Made by a program: the position numbers and the translations under genes. The notes under the pieces were generated by a model that did not search any database, was not told where the DNA came from, and saw only the letters and a list, made by a program, of their open reading frames with translations. A stretch of 64,000 bases of DNA from Streptomyces flaveolus (GTDB lineage: Bacteria; Actinomycetota; Actinomycetes; Streptomycetales; Streptomycetaceae): contig NZ_BMRV01000009.1 in NCBI RefSeq assembly GCF_014648815.1, forward strand, positions 265,739 to 329,738. The letters run 5' to 3'. Numbering within the stretch: the first letter of the stretch is position 1; every line of letters begins with the position of its first letter. Below, one piece after another: positions 15,408 through 26,749 of this stretch.

Positions 15408-16937
15408 TCAGATGTCCCGGAACGTCTCGATCTGCGCCCCGATCGAGTTCAGCCGCTCCGCCAGGTCCTCGTACCCCCGGTTGATGACGTACACGTTGCG
15501 CAGCACCGACGTGCCCTCCGCCGCCATCATGGCCAGCAGGACGACCACCGCCGGGCGCAGGGCCGGCGGGCACATCATCTCGGCGGCGCGCCAGCGCGTG
15601 GGGCCCTCGACCAGGACGCGGTGGGGGTCCAGGAGCTGGAGGCGGCCGCCGAGGCGGTTCAGGTCGGTCAGGTAGATGGCGCGGTTGTCGTAGACCCAGT
15701 CGTGGATGAGGGTCTTGCCCTGCGCGGACGCCGCGATGGCCGCGAAGAACGGGACGTTGTCGATGTTGAGGCCGGGGAACGGCATCGGGTGGATCTTGTC
15801 GATCGGCGCCTCCAGCTTGGAGGGCCGGACGGTGAGGTCCACCAGGCGCGTGCGGCCGTTGTCCGCGACGTACTCCGGTGTGCGGTCGTGGTCGAGGCCC
15901 ATCTCCTCGAGCACCGCCAGCTCGATCTCCAGGAACTCGATGGGCACGCGACGCACCGTCAGCTCCGACTCCGTCACGACGGCGGCGGCCAGCAGGCTCA
16001 TCGCTTCGACCGGGTCCTCGGAGGGGGAGTAGTCCACGTCGGCGTCGATGACCGGCAGGCCGTGCACGGTCAGCGTGGTGGTGCCGATGCCTTCGACCTT
16101 GACGCCCAGGGCCTCCAGGAAGAAGCACAGGTCCTGGACCATGTAGTTGGACGAGGCGTTGCGGATGACGGTGACGCCGTCGTGCCGGGCGGCCGCGAGG
16201 AGCGCGTTCTCGGTGACCGTGTCGCCCCGCTCGGTCAGCACGATCGGGCGGCCCGGGCGCACGCTCCGGTCGACCACCGCGTGGTAGTGGCCCTCGGTCG
16301 CGGCGACGTCGAGGCCGAACCGGCGCAGCGCGATCATGTGCGGCTCGATGGTGCGCGTGCCGAGGTCGCAGCCGCCGGCGTAGGGCAGCCGGAAGCGGTC
16401 CATGCGGTGCAGCAGCGGGCCCAGGAACATGATGATGGAGCGGGTGCGGACGGCGGCCTCGGCGTCGATGGCCTCCATGTCCAGCTCGGCCGGCGGCACG
16501 ATCTCCAGGTCGGTGCCGTCGTTGATCCAGCGGGTGCGCACGCCGATGGAGTTGAGCACCTCCAGGAGGCGGTAGACCTCCTCGATGCGGGCGACCCGGC
16601 GCAGCACTGTGCGCCCCTTGTTGAGCAGCGAGGCGCACAGCAGGGCCACGCAGGCGTTCTTGCTGGTCTTGACGTCGATGGCACCGGAGAGGCGCCGGCC
16701 GCCGACCACGCGCAGGTGCATCGGACCCGCGTAGCCCAGGGAGACGATTTCGCTGTCCAGCGCTTCGCCGATGCGGGCGATCATCTCAAGGCTGATGTTC
16801 TGGTTGCCGCGCTCGATGCGGTTGACGGCGCTCTGACTGGTGTTGAGCGCCTCCGCAAGCTGTGACTGCGTCCAGCCGCGGTGCTGCCGGGCGTCACGGA
16901 TGAGCTTGCCGATGCGTACGAGGTAGTCGTCTGCCAT
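15408..16937 (-). CDS. murA: UDP-N-acetylglucosamine 1-carboxyvinyltransferase paralogue fused to an XRE DNA-binding domain
   Basis: A 509-residue fusion. Residues about 8-62 are an XRE helix-turn-helix (TQSQLAEALNTSQSAVNRIERG). Residues about 73-509 are an EPSP-synthase-fold MurA domain, the enzyme that transfers enolpyruvate to UDP-GlcNAc in peptidoglycan synthesis. The substrate-site SKNACVAL and the PEP-binding loop Cys in YAGGCDLGTRT are present, so the active site looks intact. The same fusion is known from the S. coelicolor locus SCO5998. A moonlighting enzyme-regulator role is possible. A palindrome lies 12 bases upstream of the ATG and may be its own operator. There is no good ribosome site, so translation may be weak or leaderless. 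Confidence 0.93.
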   Translation of the reverse strand: MADDYLVRIGKLIRDARQHRGWTQSQLAEALNTSQSAVNRIERGNQNISLEMIARIGEALDSEIVSLGYAGPMHLRVVGGRRLSGAIDVKTSKNACVALLCASLLNKGRTVLRRVARIEEVYRLLEVLNSIGVRTRWINDGTDLEIVPPAELDMEAIDAEAAVRTRSIIMFLGPLLHRMDRFRLPYAGGCDLGTRTIEPHMIALRRFGLDVAATEGHYHAVVDRSVRPGRPIVLTERGDTVTENALLAAARHDGVTVIRNASSNYMVQDLCFFLEALGVKVEGIGTTTLTVHGLPVIDADVDYSPSEDPVEAMSLLAAAVVTESELTVRRVPIEFLEIELAVLEEMGLDHDRTPEYVADNGRTRLVDLTVRPSKLEAPIDKIHPMPFPGLNIDNVPFFAAIAASAQGKTLIHDWVYDNRAIYLTDLNRLGGRLQLLDPHRVLVEGPTRWRAAEMMCPPALRPAVVVLLAMMAAEGTSVLRNVYVINRGYEDLAERLNSIGAQIETFRDI

Positions 16938-16948
16938 GAGGTTGAGGC

Positions 16949-16966
16949 TATCTCAGATATGAGATG
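16949..16966. promoter_or_regulatory. Palindromic operator upstream of the XRE-MurA gene
   Basis: The site reads TATCTC, six bases, GAGATG, and contains the inner perfect repeat ATCTCA/TGAGAT. It lies within the promoter of the XRE-MurA gene. The same half-sites with the same spacing occur at 17356-17373 before acnA, so one regulator may bind both. Confidence 0.5.
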
Positions 16967-17012
16967 GCGCCTCTTGGGGGGTCCGTTCGGGTGATGGGAC
17001 GTCAAAGGGACG

Positions 17013-17210
17013 TCAGCGGCGCCGATCGGTGGTCGTGCGGCGCCAGCCGAAAGGTCCCGGCAGATCCATCGATGTCGTACGTCGTCCCGTGCTGCTGCGG
17101 GTGTGGCGCGGGCCGTTCCCGCCACCGGTCGTGATGGACCACGAACGTTTGTTGATGTTCAGCCGTACTCCGGGGAGGATCCGGAAGCTCTTGCGGAACG
17201 TGAGCGGCAT
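17013..17210 (-). CDS. Small DUF4236-like protein
   Basis: A 65-residue basic protein beginning MPLTFRKSFRILPGVRLNINK, which fits the start of DUF4236 proteins (xFRKSxxxxPGVRLNxSK). The glycine-rich middle part (TTGGGNGPRH) also fits. The function of this family is unknown. The ATG is well supported by AAGGAGG four bases upstream. It lies upstream of the XRE-MurA gene on the same strand with a 75-bp gap that contains an operator-like palindrome, so the two are probably separate units. Confidence 0.75.
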   Translation of the reverse strand: MPLTFRKSFRILPGVRLNINKRSWSITTGGGNGPRHTRSSTGRRTTSMDLPGPFGWRRTTTDRRR

Positions 17211-17355
17211 CGTGCCTCCTTCCGAGTCGTGCCGGATGGTCCCGGCGCAAGTCGGATACCCCGGTTCGGCGTAGAGATGGCCGCCCGGGTCACTCGGGTG
17301 GGGTACACGCCACACCGCGCCCGGGCATGACCAGCCCGCCCCCATGTACTAGAGT

Positions 17356-17373
17356 TATCTCGACATCGAGATA
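17356..17373. promoter_or_regulatory. Perfect palindrome in the acnA promoter region (TamR/MarR-type candidate)
   Basis: TATCTCGA and TCGAGATA flank a 2-base centre, a perfect 18-bp palindrome about 130 bases before the acnA start. In S. coelicolor the MarR-family regulator TamR is reported to control aconitase and trans-aconitate methyltransferase genes, and a palindrome of this type fits such a protein. The XRE domain of the neighbouring MurA fusion is an alternative binder because its own promoter shares the half-sites. Confidence 0.55.
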
Positions 17374-17415
17374 TCTGCCGAGGCGCACCGCAGCCGCCAC
17401 CCTGGTAAGGGTTAC

Positions 17416-17434
17416 CTAACTTAGCCCTACCTTA
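17416..17434 (-). promoter_or_regulatory. Iron-box-like sequence before acnA
   Basis: On the minus strand the 19-mer TAAGGTAGGGCTAAGTTAG matches about 12 of 19 positions of the DmdR/IdeR iron box as I recall it (TTAGGTTAGGCTCACCTAA). Aconitase is an iron-sulfur enzyme, so iron control would make sense. The match is partial. Confidence 0.3.
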
Positions 17435-17501
17435 GCGGACCGGCCAGGGCGGCGTGGCGGCAGGATGCGGTGGTACGCGCACATAAATGAAGGAGACTGT
17501 C

Positions 17502-20216
<2,715 letters not shown>

Positions 20217-20234
20217 GCGGTACGGCACAGCGGT

Positions 20235-20271
20235 CGAGGGCCGCACCCCCGTCACGGGGGTGCGGCCCTCG
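20235..20271. terminator. Hairpin terminator after acnA
   Basis: A perfect inverted repeat with 16-17-bp arms and a short loop lies between the convergent acnA gene and the secreted-protein gene at 20298. Confidence 0.8.
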
Positions 20272-20297
20272 GGCGTTCCGGCGGGCGCCCGCGGACG

Positions 20298-20828
20298 TCA
20301 GGCGACCGCCCCGCCCGTGCCGCGGGCCGCGGCGATGTAGTCGGTGCGGCCGGCCCCGTCGTACAGCGTGATGTCGACGTACGCGCCGTCCGGGATGTCG
20401 AGGTCCTTCACCGTGAGGTCCACGGTCTCCGAGGTGCCCGGCGCGGAGAACGTGCCCAGGTCGTGGTACGAGCCGCCGGACGAGTAGCCGACGGCCACGT
20501 AGAAGGTGTCGCCGTCGTTCCTGGTGTCGTACACCCAGAGCTTCTCGTCGTTCGGATGGAACTCCACCTTGCCCACGAACCAGCCCGCGTCGCTCAGTTC
20601 CATCTTGACGGCGGTGCCGCCCGCGTCGTACGCGAAGGAGGTGCTGTCGAACGGGTCGGTGAGGGTGCCGCCGCTGCACGGGCAGGTGCCGGTGTCGCGG
20701 TAGTACGTGGCGACGCCGGGATCGGGGTCGTACGCCTGGGCCGGCGCGGCCGTCGCGAACAGGGCCCCCGCCGCCAGCAGCGCCCCCGTGACCAGCCCCG
20801 TGAACCGTTTGCCGATGCTCGTCCGCAC
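20298..20828 (-). CDS. Secreted protein of unknown function
   Basis: A 176-residue protein with a Sec signal (RTSIGKRF, hydrophobic core, PAQA near residues 30-32). The mature part carries a CPC motif (TGTCPCSGG) close to its start and many Tyr, Asp and Gly residues; strand-like stretches such as VDLTVKDLDIPDG suggest a beta-sandwich. GTG at 20828 is supported by GGAGGGGG just upstream. It converges with acnA. I do not recognise a family; the absence of a catalytic motif would fit a binding or structural role. Confidence 0.8.
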   Translation of the reverse strand: MRTSIGKRFTGLVTGALLAAGALFATAAPAQAYDPDPGVATYYRDTGTCPCSGGTLTDPFDSTSFAYDAGGTAVKMELSDAGWFVGKVEFHPNDEKLWVYDTRNDGDTFYVAVGYSSGGSYHDLGTFSAPGTSETVDLTVKDLDIPDGAYVDITLYDGAGRTDYIAAARGTGGAVA

Positions 20829-20987
20829 GTGTTCCCCCTCCGTCGAGCGCGCGATGACCGTGCGCCGTCCGGCGCCGGCCGGTGACGCCCGCCCATTCTG
20901 GTGCCTGCGTCACCTACGGGGAACGGGGCGACACGCGGGGGTGGCGGTTTCGGGCCACAGGCCCGCACCCGCCACCCCCGCGCCGGC

Positions 20988-23900
20988 TCACGCCAGCAGT
21001 TCCACCTCCGCCAGCGTGTGCTCGCCGTCCAGGACCAGCCGGTACTTCGCGTACGTGCCCGGCGACTTCACCGAGAACGCCCGCGTCTGCCAGTCCCAGG
21101 CGAAGGACTCGCCGGAGCGCTGGTCCAGGGTCCGCCAGGTGATGCCGTCGGACGAGCCCTGGAGCGTCCAGGCGGCCGGGGCCTTCGTCCGGTCCGCCGA
21201 GGAGGTCAGGGTGTACTGGACCGCCTTGACGCCCTCACCGGACACCGGCAGGTCCACCGACGTCACCGCCGCGTCCGTCGCCGACGTGTCGTCGAAGAGC
21301 GCCCCGTCACCGGACAGGGCGTCCGCGCGCGGCGCCGGCACCCGGTCGTCCTGGGTGATCGACACCGGCGCCGCGTCCTTGCCGGTGCCCCACGCGGACG
21401 GCTTCGCACCCATGTCGAACTCCAGGACGCCGCCCTTCGCCAGCAGCGAGTGGGGGAGCGAAGTGGAGTTCCAGCGCTTGCCGTTGACCTTCAGACCCTG
21501 CACGTAGACGTTCTTCGTGCTGTTCTTCGGCGCCTTCACGACCAGCTCCCGCCCGTTCTCCAGGTGGACGGTCGCCTTCGTGAACAGCGGGGAGCCGATG
21601 GCGTACTCGCCGCTGCCCATCACCAGCGGGTAGAAGCCCAGGGAGGAGAAGAGAAACCAGGCCGACTGCTCGCCGTTGTCCTCGTCGCCGTGGTAGCCCT
21701 GGCCGATCTCGCTGCCGGTGTACAGGCGGGAGAGCACCTCGCGGACGTTCTTCTGCGTCTTGTACGGCTGCCCGGCCGCGTCGTACATGTACAGCGCGTG
21801 GTGGGCGACCTGGTTGGAGTGCCCGTAGTTGCCCATGCGGACGTCGCGCGCCTCGGTCATCTCGTGGATGACACCGCCGTAGGAGCCGACGAACTCGGGG
21901 GAGGCCGTCTCCGGGGTGGCGAGGTACTCGTCGAGCTTGTCGCCGAGGCCCTTGCGCCCGCCGTACAGGTTGGCCAGGCCCCGGCTGTCCTGCGGGGCGG
22001 TGAAGGCGTAGCCCCAGCCGTTGGTCTCCGTGTAGTCGTAGCCCCACACACGCGGGTCGTACTTGGCGGAGTCCACGCGCCACTTGCCCGCCGCGTCCTT
22101 GCCCTGGAAGAAGCCGGCCTTCGCGTCGAACATGTTGACGTAGTCCTGGGCGCGGTCGAGGAAGTACGCCGACTCCTCCTGGTACCGCTTCTCGCCGGTC
22201 TCCTTGTAGAGCTTCTCGCCCATCTTCGCGATGCCGTAGTCGTTGAGGTAGCCCTCCAGCGCCCACGACAGGCCCTCGTGCGTCTCGGTGCTGGTGTAGC
22301 CGAGGAACGGCGAAGTGGCCATTCCCTTGCGGCCCACGCCCGAGGACGGGGGCACCGCGGTGGCGTTCTTGACGGCCGCCTCGTACGCCGCCTTCGCGTC
22401 GAAGTCGACGCCCTTGACGTAGGCGTCCGCGAACGCCACGTCCGAGGAGGTGCCGGTCATCAGGTCCGCGTAGCCGGGGGAGGACCAGCGTGAGGTCCAG
22501 CCGCCGTCCTTGTAGTGCTGCACGAAGCCGTCGACCAGCTCACCGGCCGTGGACGGCGTCAGGAACGAGTACGCGGGCCAGGTGGTCCGGTAGGTGTCCC
22601 AGAAGCCGTTGTTGACGTACACCTTGCCGTCCATGACCTTCGAGCCGGTCTGCGTCGGGGTGTCCGCCGCCGGCATCTTCTGGAACGGCGAGGCGTACTT
22701 GTACGTGCCGCCGACCTTCTCGTGGCCGGCGTTCGGGTACAGGTACAGCCGGTAGAGGCTGGAGTACAGGGTGGTCAGCTGGTCCCGCGTGGCGCCCTCC
22801 ACCTCGACCTTGCCGAGGATCCGGTCCCACTGCTTCTGGGCGTTCTTCCGGACCTTGTCGAAGGAGGTGCGCTTCGGGATCTCCTGGCGCAGGTTGTCCT
22901 TCGCCTGGTCGACGCCGATCAGCGAGGTCGCCAGGCGCAGCGTCACCGTGCGGTCCTCGCCGGCGTCGAAGCGCAGGTGGCCCTTGACGCCGGCCGAGTC
23001 GCCGCCGGTGACCTTCCTGTCGAACTCGCCGTACACGAACAGCCGGGTGGCGCCCGTGGACAGCCCGGACTTGACGTCCGAGTAGCCGGTGAAGGTGCCG
23101 GTCTCCTTGTCCAGGGTCAGGCCGGCCTGGTCGGTGACGTTGTCGAAGATCACGCTCGCGTCGTCACCGGGGTAGGTGAAGCGCATGATCGCCGCGTGGT
23201 CGGTCGGCGCCATCTCGGCCTTCAGACCGTTCTCGAACCGCACCCCGTAGTAGTACGGCCGGGCGGTCTCGTTCTCGTGCCGGAAGGCCAGCTCGCGCGC
23301 CTCCCGGCCGGTGTCGGGGGTGCCGGAGGCGGCGGAGGGCATCACCTGGAAGGTCTGCCGGTCGCCCATCCACGGGCTCGGCTCGTGACTCGCGCTGAAC
23401 GCCTGGAGCGTCGGCAGGTTGTCCGCGTTGTTGCCGCGCGCGTAGTCGTACAGCCAGCTCAGCGAGCCCGCGTTGGTCACCGGCGTCCAGAAGTTGAAGC
23501 CATGCGGTACGGCGGTCGCCGGGATGTTGTTGCCACGCGAGAAGCCGCCGCTGGAGTTGGTGCCGCGGGTGGTCAGCGCGTAGTCGGACAGATGGGCCTC
23601 GCGCCGCTCCGGTCCGACGGACCTGATGGCCACGTCGTCCAGCCAGCCGCGGAACTTCGCCGGGCCCTTGGGGGAGTCGTACGCCACCAGGATCCGGTCG
23701 ACGGTCTTGCCGGCCGCGACGGTGCCGATGCCCGACTCGACGGCGTTCCACTGGTTGACGTAGAGGACCTTGGCGGCGCCCTGCCCGGCCGGCGTCAGCG
23801 CGAACCCGTGCTGGTCGGTGGCGCCCAGGTCGCTCAGGTAGGTGCCGTCGGTGAAGGCCAGGTCGACGGAGACGTTCGTGGCGTCGTAGTCGAGGTCGCC

Positions 23901-24791
23901 GTCCGCCATCGACGGGAAGATCTTGTACGACAGCTCGGTGCGGCGGTCGACCTTCACGTCGACGTCGAAGACCTTGTTGTACGAGTAGGCCCGGCCGTCC
24001 GCGGTGTGCCGGCCGGCGTACCTGAGGGCGCGCTTGCCGGTGAAGCCGGCGCCCGCCTTGGCGGTCGGCGAGCCGCTCGGGCCGCGGTCGACGAGCGAGA
24101 GCATGTCCTCGGGGACGGGCGTGTCGCTGTCGCCGGTGGACAGTTGCACGTCGGCGAGCTGGAGAATGTCCCCGCCGTTGTTCTTCGTGACCTCCAGCCG
24201 GAAGTGCCGGTACTCGGCCGGCTGGGCGAGATCGTAGGTCTTCGTCCGGAACCGCTCGCCGAAGGACTGCCCGGAGCGGCTGTCGAGGGTCTGCCAGGTC
24301 GTGCCGTCCACCGAGCCCTGGAGCGTCCAGTCCGCCGGGTCGCGCTCGTCGTGGTCATTGGCCGAGGTGAGCGCGTACTTGGTGATGCTCACCGGCTTGT
24401 CCAGGTCGAACTCGGCCCAGCCGGTCTTGGCGAAGGTCAGCCACTTGGTGCTCGGCTCACCGTCGACGAGGTTCTCCTTCACCTCGCCGCCGCCGGTGTT
24501 CTCGTCGCTCGCCCGCACGTCGGTGACGTGGTCGGTGACATTGCCCGGTATGCCCGTGCTGTACCCGCCGTCGACGCCCGCGGCGCGCTTGCTGCCGTCC
24601 GGAGCGGTCTCCACCGTGTTGAGCCAGTCCGGAACCGGGTCGTCCGCCTCGAACGAGGACGCGAACTCCCGGTCGGCGGCGGCGGGCGCCGCGGGCAGCG
24701 CCACCGCGGCCCCCTGCGAACCCACCGCCACCGTGAAGGCGGTCGTCAGCACGACCGCCGGGCCCCATCTGTGCCGAACTCTGTACCGCAT
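20988..24791 (-). CDS. Secreted GH92 family glycosidase (alpha-mannosidase type) with discoidin-like modules
   Basis: A 1267-residue exported enzyme. Residues 1-39 are a signal peptide. A discoidin/F5-8C-like carbohydrate-binding module spans about 75-220 (WAEFDLDKPVSITKYAL, DWTLQGSVDGTTWQTLD). After a beta-rich linker, the GH92 catalytic region spans about 400-1120 with NNIPATAVPHGFNFWTPVT, QNGSKVMDGKVYVNNGFWDTYRT-type text split around 740-770, and GDEDNGEQSAWFLFSSLGFYP. A second discoidin-like module is at the C-terminus (AAWTLQGSSDGITWRTLD). GH92 enzymes are calcium-dependent exo-acting alpha-mannosidases on N-glycans or yeast mannan. GGGAGGG precedes the ATG by about 10 bases. A LacI-type palindrome lies in the promoter region. 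Confidence 0.93.
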   Translation of the reverse strand: MRYRVRHRWGPAVVLTTAFTVAVGSQGAAVALPAAPAAADREFASSFEADDPVPDWLNTVETAPDGSKRAAGVDGGYSTGIPGNVTDHVTDVRASDENTGGGEVKENLVDGEPSTKWLTFAKTGWAEFDLDKPVSITKYALTSANDHDERDPADWTLQGSVDGTTWQTLDSRSGQSFGERFRTKTYDLAQPAEYRHFRLEVTKNNGGDILQLADVQLSTGDSDTPVPEDMLSLVDRGPSGSPTAKAGAGFTGKRALRYAGRHTADGRAYSYNKVFDVDVKVDRRTELSYKIFPSMADGDLDYDATNVSVDLAFTDGTYLSDLGATDQHGFALTPAGQGAAKVLYVNQWNAVESGIGTVAAGKTVDRILVAYDSPKGPAKFRGWLDDVAIRSVGPERREAHLSDYALTTRGTNSSGGFSRGNNIPATAVPHGFNFWTPVTNAGSLSWLYDYARGNNADNLPTLQAFSASHEPSPWMGDRQTFQVMPSAASGTPDTGREARELAFRHENETARPYYYGVRFENGLKAEMAPTDHAAIMRFTYPGDDASVIFDNVTDQAGLTLDKETGTFTGYSDVKSGLSTGATRLFVYGEFDRKVTGGDSAGVKGHLRFDAGEDRTVTLRLATSLIGVDQAKDNLRQEIPKRTSFDKVRKNAQKQWDRILGKVEVEGATRDQLTTLYSSLYRLYLYPNAGHEKVGGTYKYASPFQKMPAADTPTQTGSKVMDGKVYVNNGFWDTYRTTWPAYSFLTPSTAGELVDGFVQHYKDGGWTSRWSSPGYADLMTGTSSDVAFADAYVKGVDFDAKAAYEAAVKNATAVPPSSGVGRKGMATSPFLGYTSTETHEGLSWALEGYLNDYGIAKMGEKLYKETGEKRYQEESAYFLDRAQDYVNMFDAKAGFFQGKDAAGKWRVDSAKYDPRVWGYDYTETNGWGYAFTAPQDSRGLANLYGGRKGLGDKLDEYLATPETASPEFVGSYGGVIHEMTEARDVRMGNYGHSNQVAHHALYMYDAAGQPYKTQKNVREVLSRLYTGSEIGQGYHGDEDNGEQSAWFLFSSLGFYPLVMGSGEYAIGSPLFTKATVHLENGRELVVKAPKNSTKNVYVQGLKVNGKRWNSTSLPHSLLAKGGVLEFDMGAKPSAWGTGKDAAPVSITQDDRVPAPRADALSGDGALFDDTSATDAAVTSVDLPVSGEGVKAVQYTLTSSADRTKAPAAWTLQGSSDGITWRTLDQRSGESFAWDWQTRAFSVKSPGTYAKYRLVLDGEHTLAEVELLA

Positions 24792-24838
24792 GCCCCAGCA
24801 CCCTCCCTGCGCTCCCCGGAAGTGCTTTCCGGGTAGTG

Positions 24839-24850
24839 GACAACGTTGTC
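24839..24850. promoter_or_regulatory. LacI-type palindrome upstream of the GH92 gene
   Basis: GACAACGTTGTC is a perfect 12-bp palindrome with a central CG, the pattern bound by LacI-family sugar regulators. It lies about 48 bases upstream of the GH92 start and overlaps a TTGACA hexamer on the minus strand. No LacI-family gene is in the window. Confidence 0.5.
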
Positions 24851-25040
24851 AAATTCGCAGCGCAAGGAACAGTAGCGCGTGAAGATGCCAGTGGTGTCAA
24901 GGGTGTTGCCTGTGGCGCCCAGGTGCGGTGCCCGTGAGATTTCCTTCAGGGGGCACACGGTCCGCCCATATTTCCGCCAGGTCTCAACTCGGAAAAGACG
25001 TGCCGGGAACCATGCATTCGATCTTGCTCCGTCGACCGGA

Positions 25041-25056
25041 AGTGGACTATACCTGT
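25041..25056 (+). promoter_or_regulatory. DasR-like (dre) site upstream of ngcE, within a 424-bp gap
   Basis: AGTGGACTATACCTGT matches 12 of 16 positions of the palindromic dre consensus ACTGGTCTAGACCAGT as I recall it. DasR is the GntR regulator of N-acetylglucosamine and chitin use, and the next gene encodes an amino-sugar-binding lipoprotein, so the context fits. The rest of the gap between the GH92 and ngcE starts (24792-25215) holds both promoters and no further gene that I can see. Confidence 0.45.
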
Positions 25057-25215
25057 CGGCCACCGGGGGATCCGTGGGGGGAACCGCGAAAGCACACCGC
25101 CAAGGCGCCCGTACAGCAGCATCCGCACTTCCTGCACGACCCAGCGTGACCCGATCGCGGTGCCGGGGAGGATCCGGTTCACCGCCTGAGTCCTGGAGAA
25201 GGCGAGGACTTGAGC

Positions 25216-26664
25216 ATGGGATCCACTTCCGCCGAGAACAACCGAACGGGCGTCGGCCGCCGCGATCTGATCAAGCGGTCCGCCGCGCTCGGCCTGATCT
25301 CCGTACCGACCATGAGTTTCCTGTCCGCCTGCGCGAGCGGCGGCGGGGACGACCAGAAGAAGGCCGAGTCCGGCAAGAAGACGGCCAAGAACCCCTTGGC
25401 CGTCAACGAGACCGCCCAGATGGAATTCGTCCTCTTCGACGGCGGCTTCGGCAAGGAGTACGCCGAGGACGCCGTCAAGATCTACGAGCAGAACTTCCCC
25501 AAGGCCAAGGTGAAGTTCGCCGCCACGCAGAAGATCCAGTCCACGCTGCAGCCGCGTTTCAACGGTGGCAACCCGCCCGACCTCGTCGACAACTCGGGCG
25601 CCGAGCAGATGGACATGGGCGTGCTGGTCGGCAAGAACCAGCTCGCCGACCTCACCCCGCTGCTGGACGCCCCGTCCTACGACGACCCGAGCAAGAAGGT
25701 CCGCGACACGCTGCGTCCCGGCATCGTGGAGATGGGCCAGTTCGACGGCGAGAAGGTCTGGATCCTCTACTACGCCTACACGGTGTACGGCAACTGGTAC
25801 TCCCAGAAGGCCCTGGACTCGCTCGACGCCGAGTACCCCAAGACCTGGGACGAGATGCTCGCCGTCTGCGAGAAGGCGAAGAAGAAGGGCATGGCCGGCT
25901 GGACCTACGCCGGCAAGTACCCCTACTACCTTCCCTTCTCGATGTACCCGATGATCGCCAAGGTCGGCGGCGTCGACGTGCTCGACGCCATCGACAACCT
26001 CGAGCCGAACGCCTGGAAGCACCCGGCGGTCAAGACCGTCTTCGAGGCCTACTACGAGCTCTACAAGAAGGGTTACGTCCTCAAGGGCACCCCGGGTCTG
26101 GACCACATCCAGTCGCAGACCGCGTGGGCCAAGGGCGACGCCCTGTTCATCCCGAACGGCTCGTGGGTGGAGAACGAGTCCGCGAAGGTCATCCCCGCCG
26201 ACTTCCAGCTCTCCGTCTCGGCCCCGCCCGGCATCGACTCCTCCGACAAGATGCCGTTCGGCACCATCTGGGCCTCCGGCGGCGAGCCGTTCATCGTCCC
26301 GGCCAAGGCGGCCAACGGCGCCGGCGGCATGGAGCAGCTGCGCATCATGCTCGGCGAGGCGTCCTCGAAGAACTTCACGGCCAAGGTGAAGTCGCTGACC
26401 GCGTACAACGGCGGCACCGAGGGCATCGAGCTCACCCCGGGCCTCAAGTCCGGTGTCGCGGCGCTGGAACTGGCGGGCACCAACGTGGTGAACCCGCGTC
26501 TGCAGGACTGGTACGTGCAGCTCCAGAAGGAGAAGATCGGCGTCTCCGGACTCGGCGAGATGATGGCCGGCCGCCTCACCCCGGCCGAGGCCATCAAGAA
26601 GATCCAGGGCTTCGCCGACGAGGCGGCCAAGGACGATTCGATCAAGCACTACAAGCACCAGTGA
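25216..26664 (+). CDS. ngcE: Sugar ABC transporter substrate-binding lipoprotein, NgcE type
   Basis: An extracellular solute-binding lipoprotein for N-acetylglucosamine or N,N'-diacetylchitobiose uptake. The N-terminus has a twin-arginine motif (RRDLIKRS) and a lipobox LSAC, so it is probably exported by Tat and lipid-anchored. The mature part is a family 1 solute-binding protein (FVLFDGGFGKEY, FNGGNPPDLVDNSG, GWTYAGKYPYYLPF, PNGSWVENE). At 482 residues the length is typical. The ATG at 25216 was chosen over an in-frame TTG six bases earlier. The two permease genes follow at once; no ATPase gene is present, and the shared ATPase MsiK usually energises such importers in Streptomyces. NgcE of S. 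coelicolor is known to bind diacetylchitobiose with low affinity. Confidence 0.93.
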   Translation: MGSTSAENNRTGVGRRDLIKRSAALGLISVPTMSFLSACASGGGDDQKKAESGKKTAKNPLAVNETAQMEFVLFDGGFGKEYAEDAVKIYEQNFPKAKVKFAATQKIQSTLQPRFNGGNPPDLVDNSGAEQMDMGVLVGKNQLADLTPLLDAPSYDDPSKKVRDTLRPGIVEMGQFDGEKVWILYYAYTVYGNWYSQKALDSLDAEYPKTWDEMLAVCEKAKKKGMAGWTYAGKYPYYLPFSMYPMIAKVGGVDVLDAIDNLEPNAWKHPAVKTVFEAYYELYKKGYVLKGTPGLDHIQSQTAWAKGDALFIPNGSWVENESAKVIPADFQLSVSAPPGIDSSDKMPFGTIWASGGEPFIVPAKAANGAGGMEQLRIMLGEASSKNFTAKVKSLTAYNGGTEGIELTPGLKSGVAALELAGTNVVNPRLQDWYVQLQKEKIGVSGLGEMMAGRLTPAEAIKKIQGFADEAAKDDSIKHYKHQ

Positions 26665-26749
26665 GGACGTGTCACCAGGGCCTGGCCGGCGGATCGTCGC
26701 CGGCCGGGCCCTGGCGGCGCCACCCGCGCGCAGATCGGGGTCGGTAGCA

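Noticed and set aside
14392..16638. 748-codon minus-strand frame running through murA and the transglycosylase
   Set aside because: It crosses two genes supported by clear motifs and has atypical composition; only its last 30 codons lie in non-coding sequence and lack support.
26669..26749. N-terminal extension of NgcF from GTG 26669
   Set aside because: The extra residues are Arg/Pro/Ala-rich and not membrane-like; the ATG at 26750 gives the usual short N-terminus before the first membrane segment.
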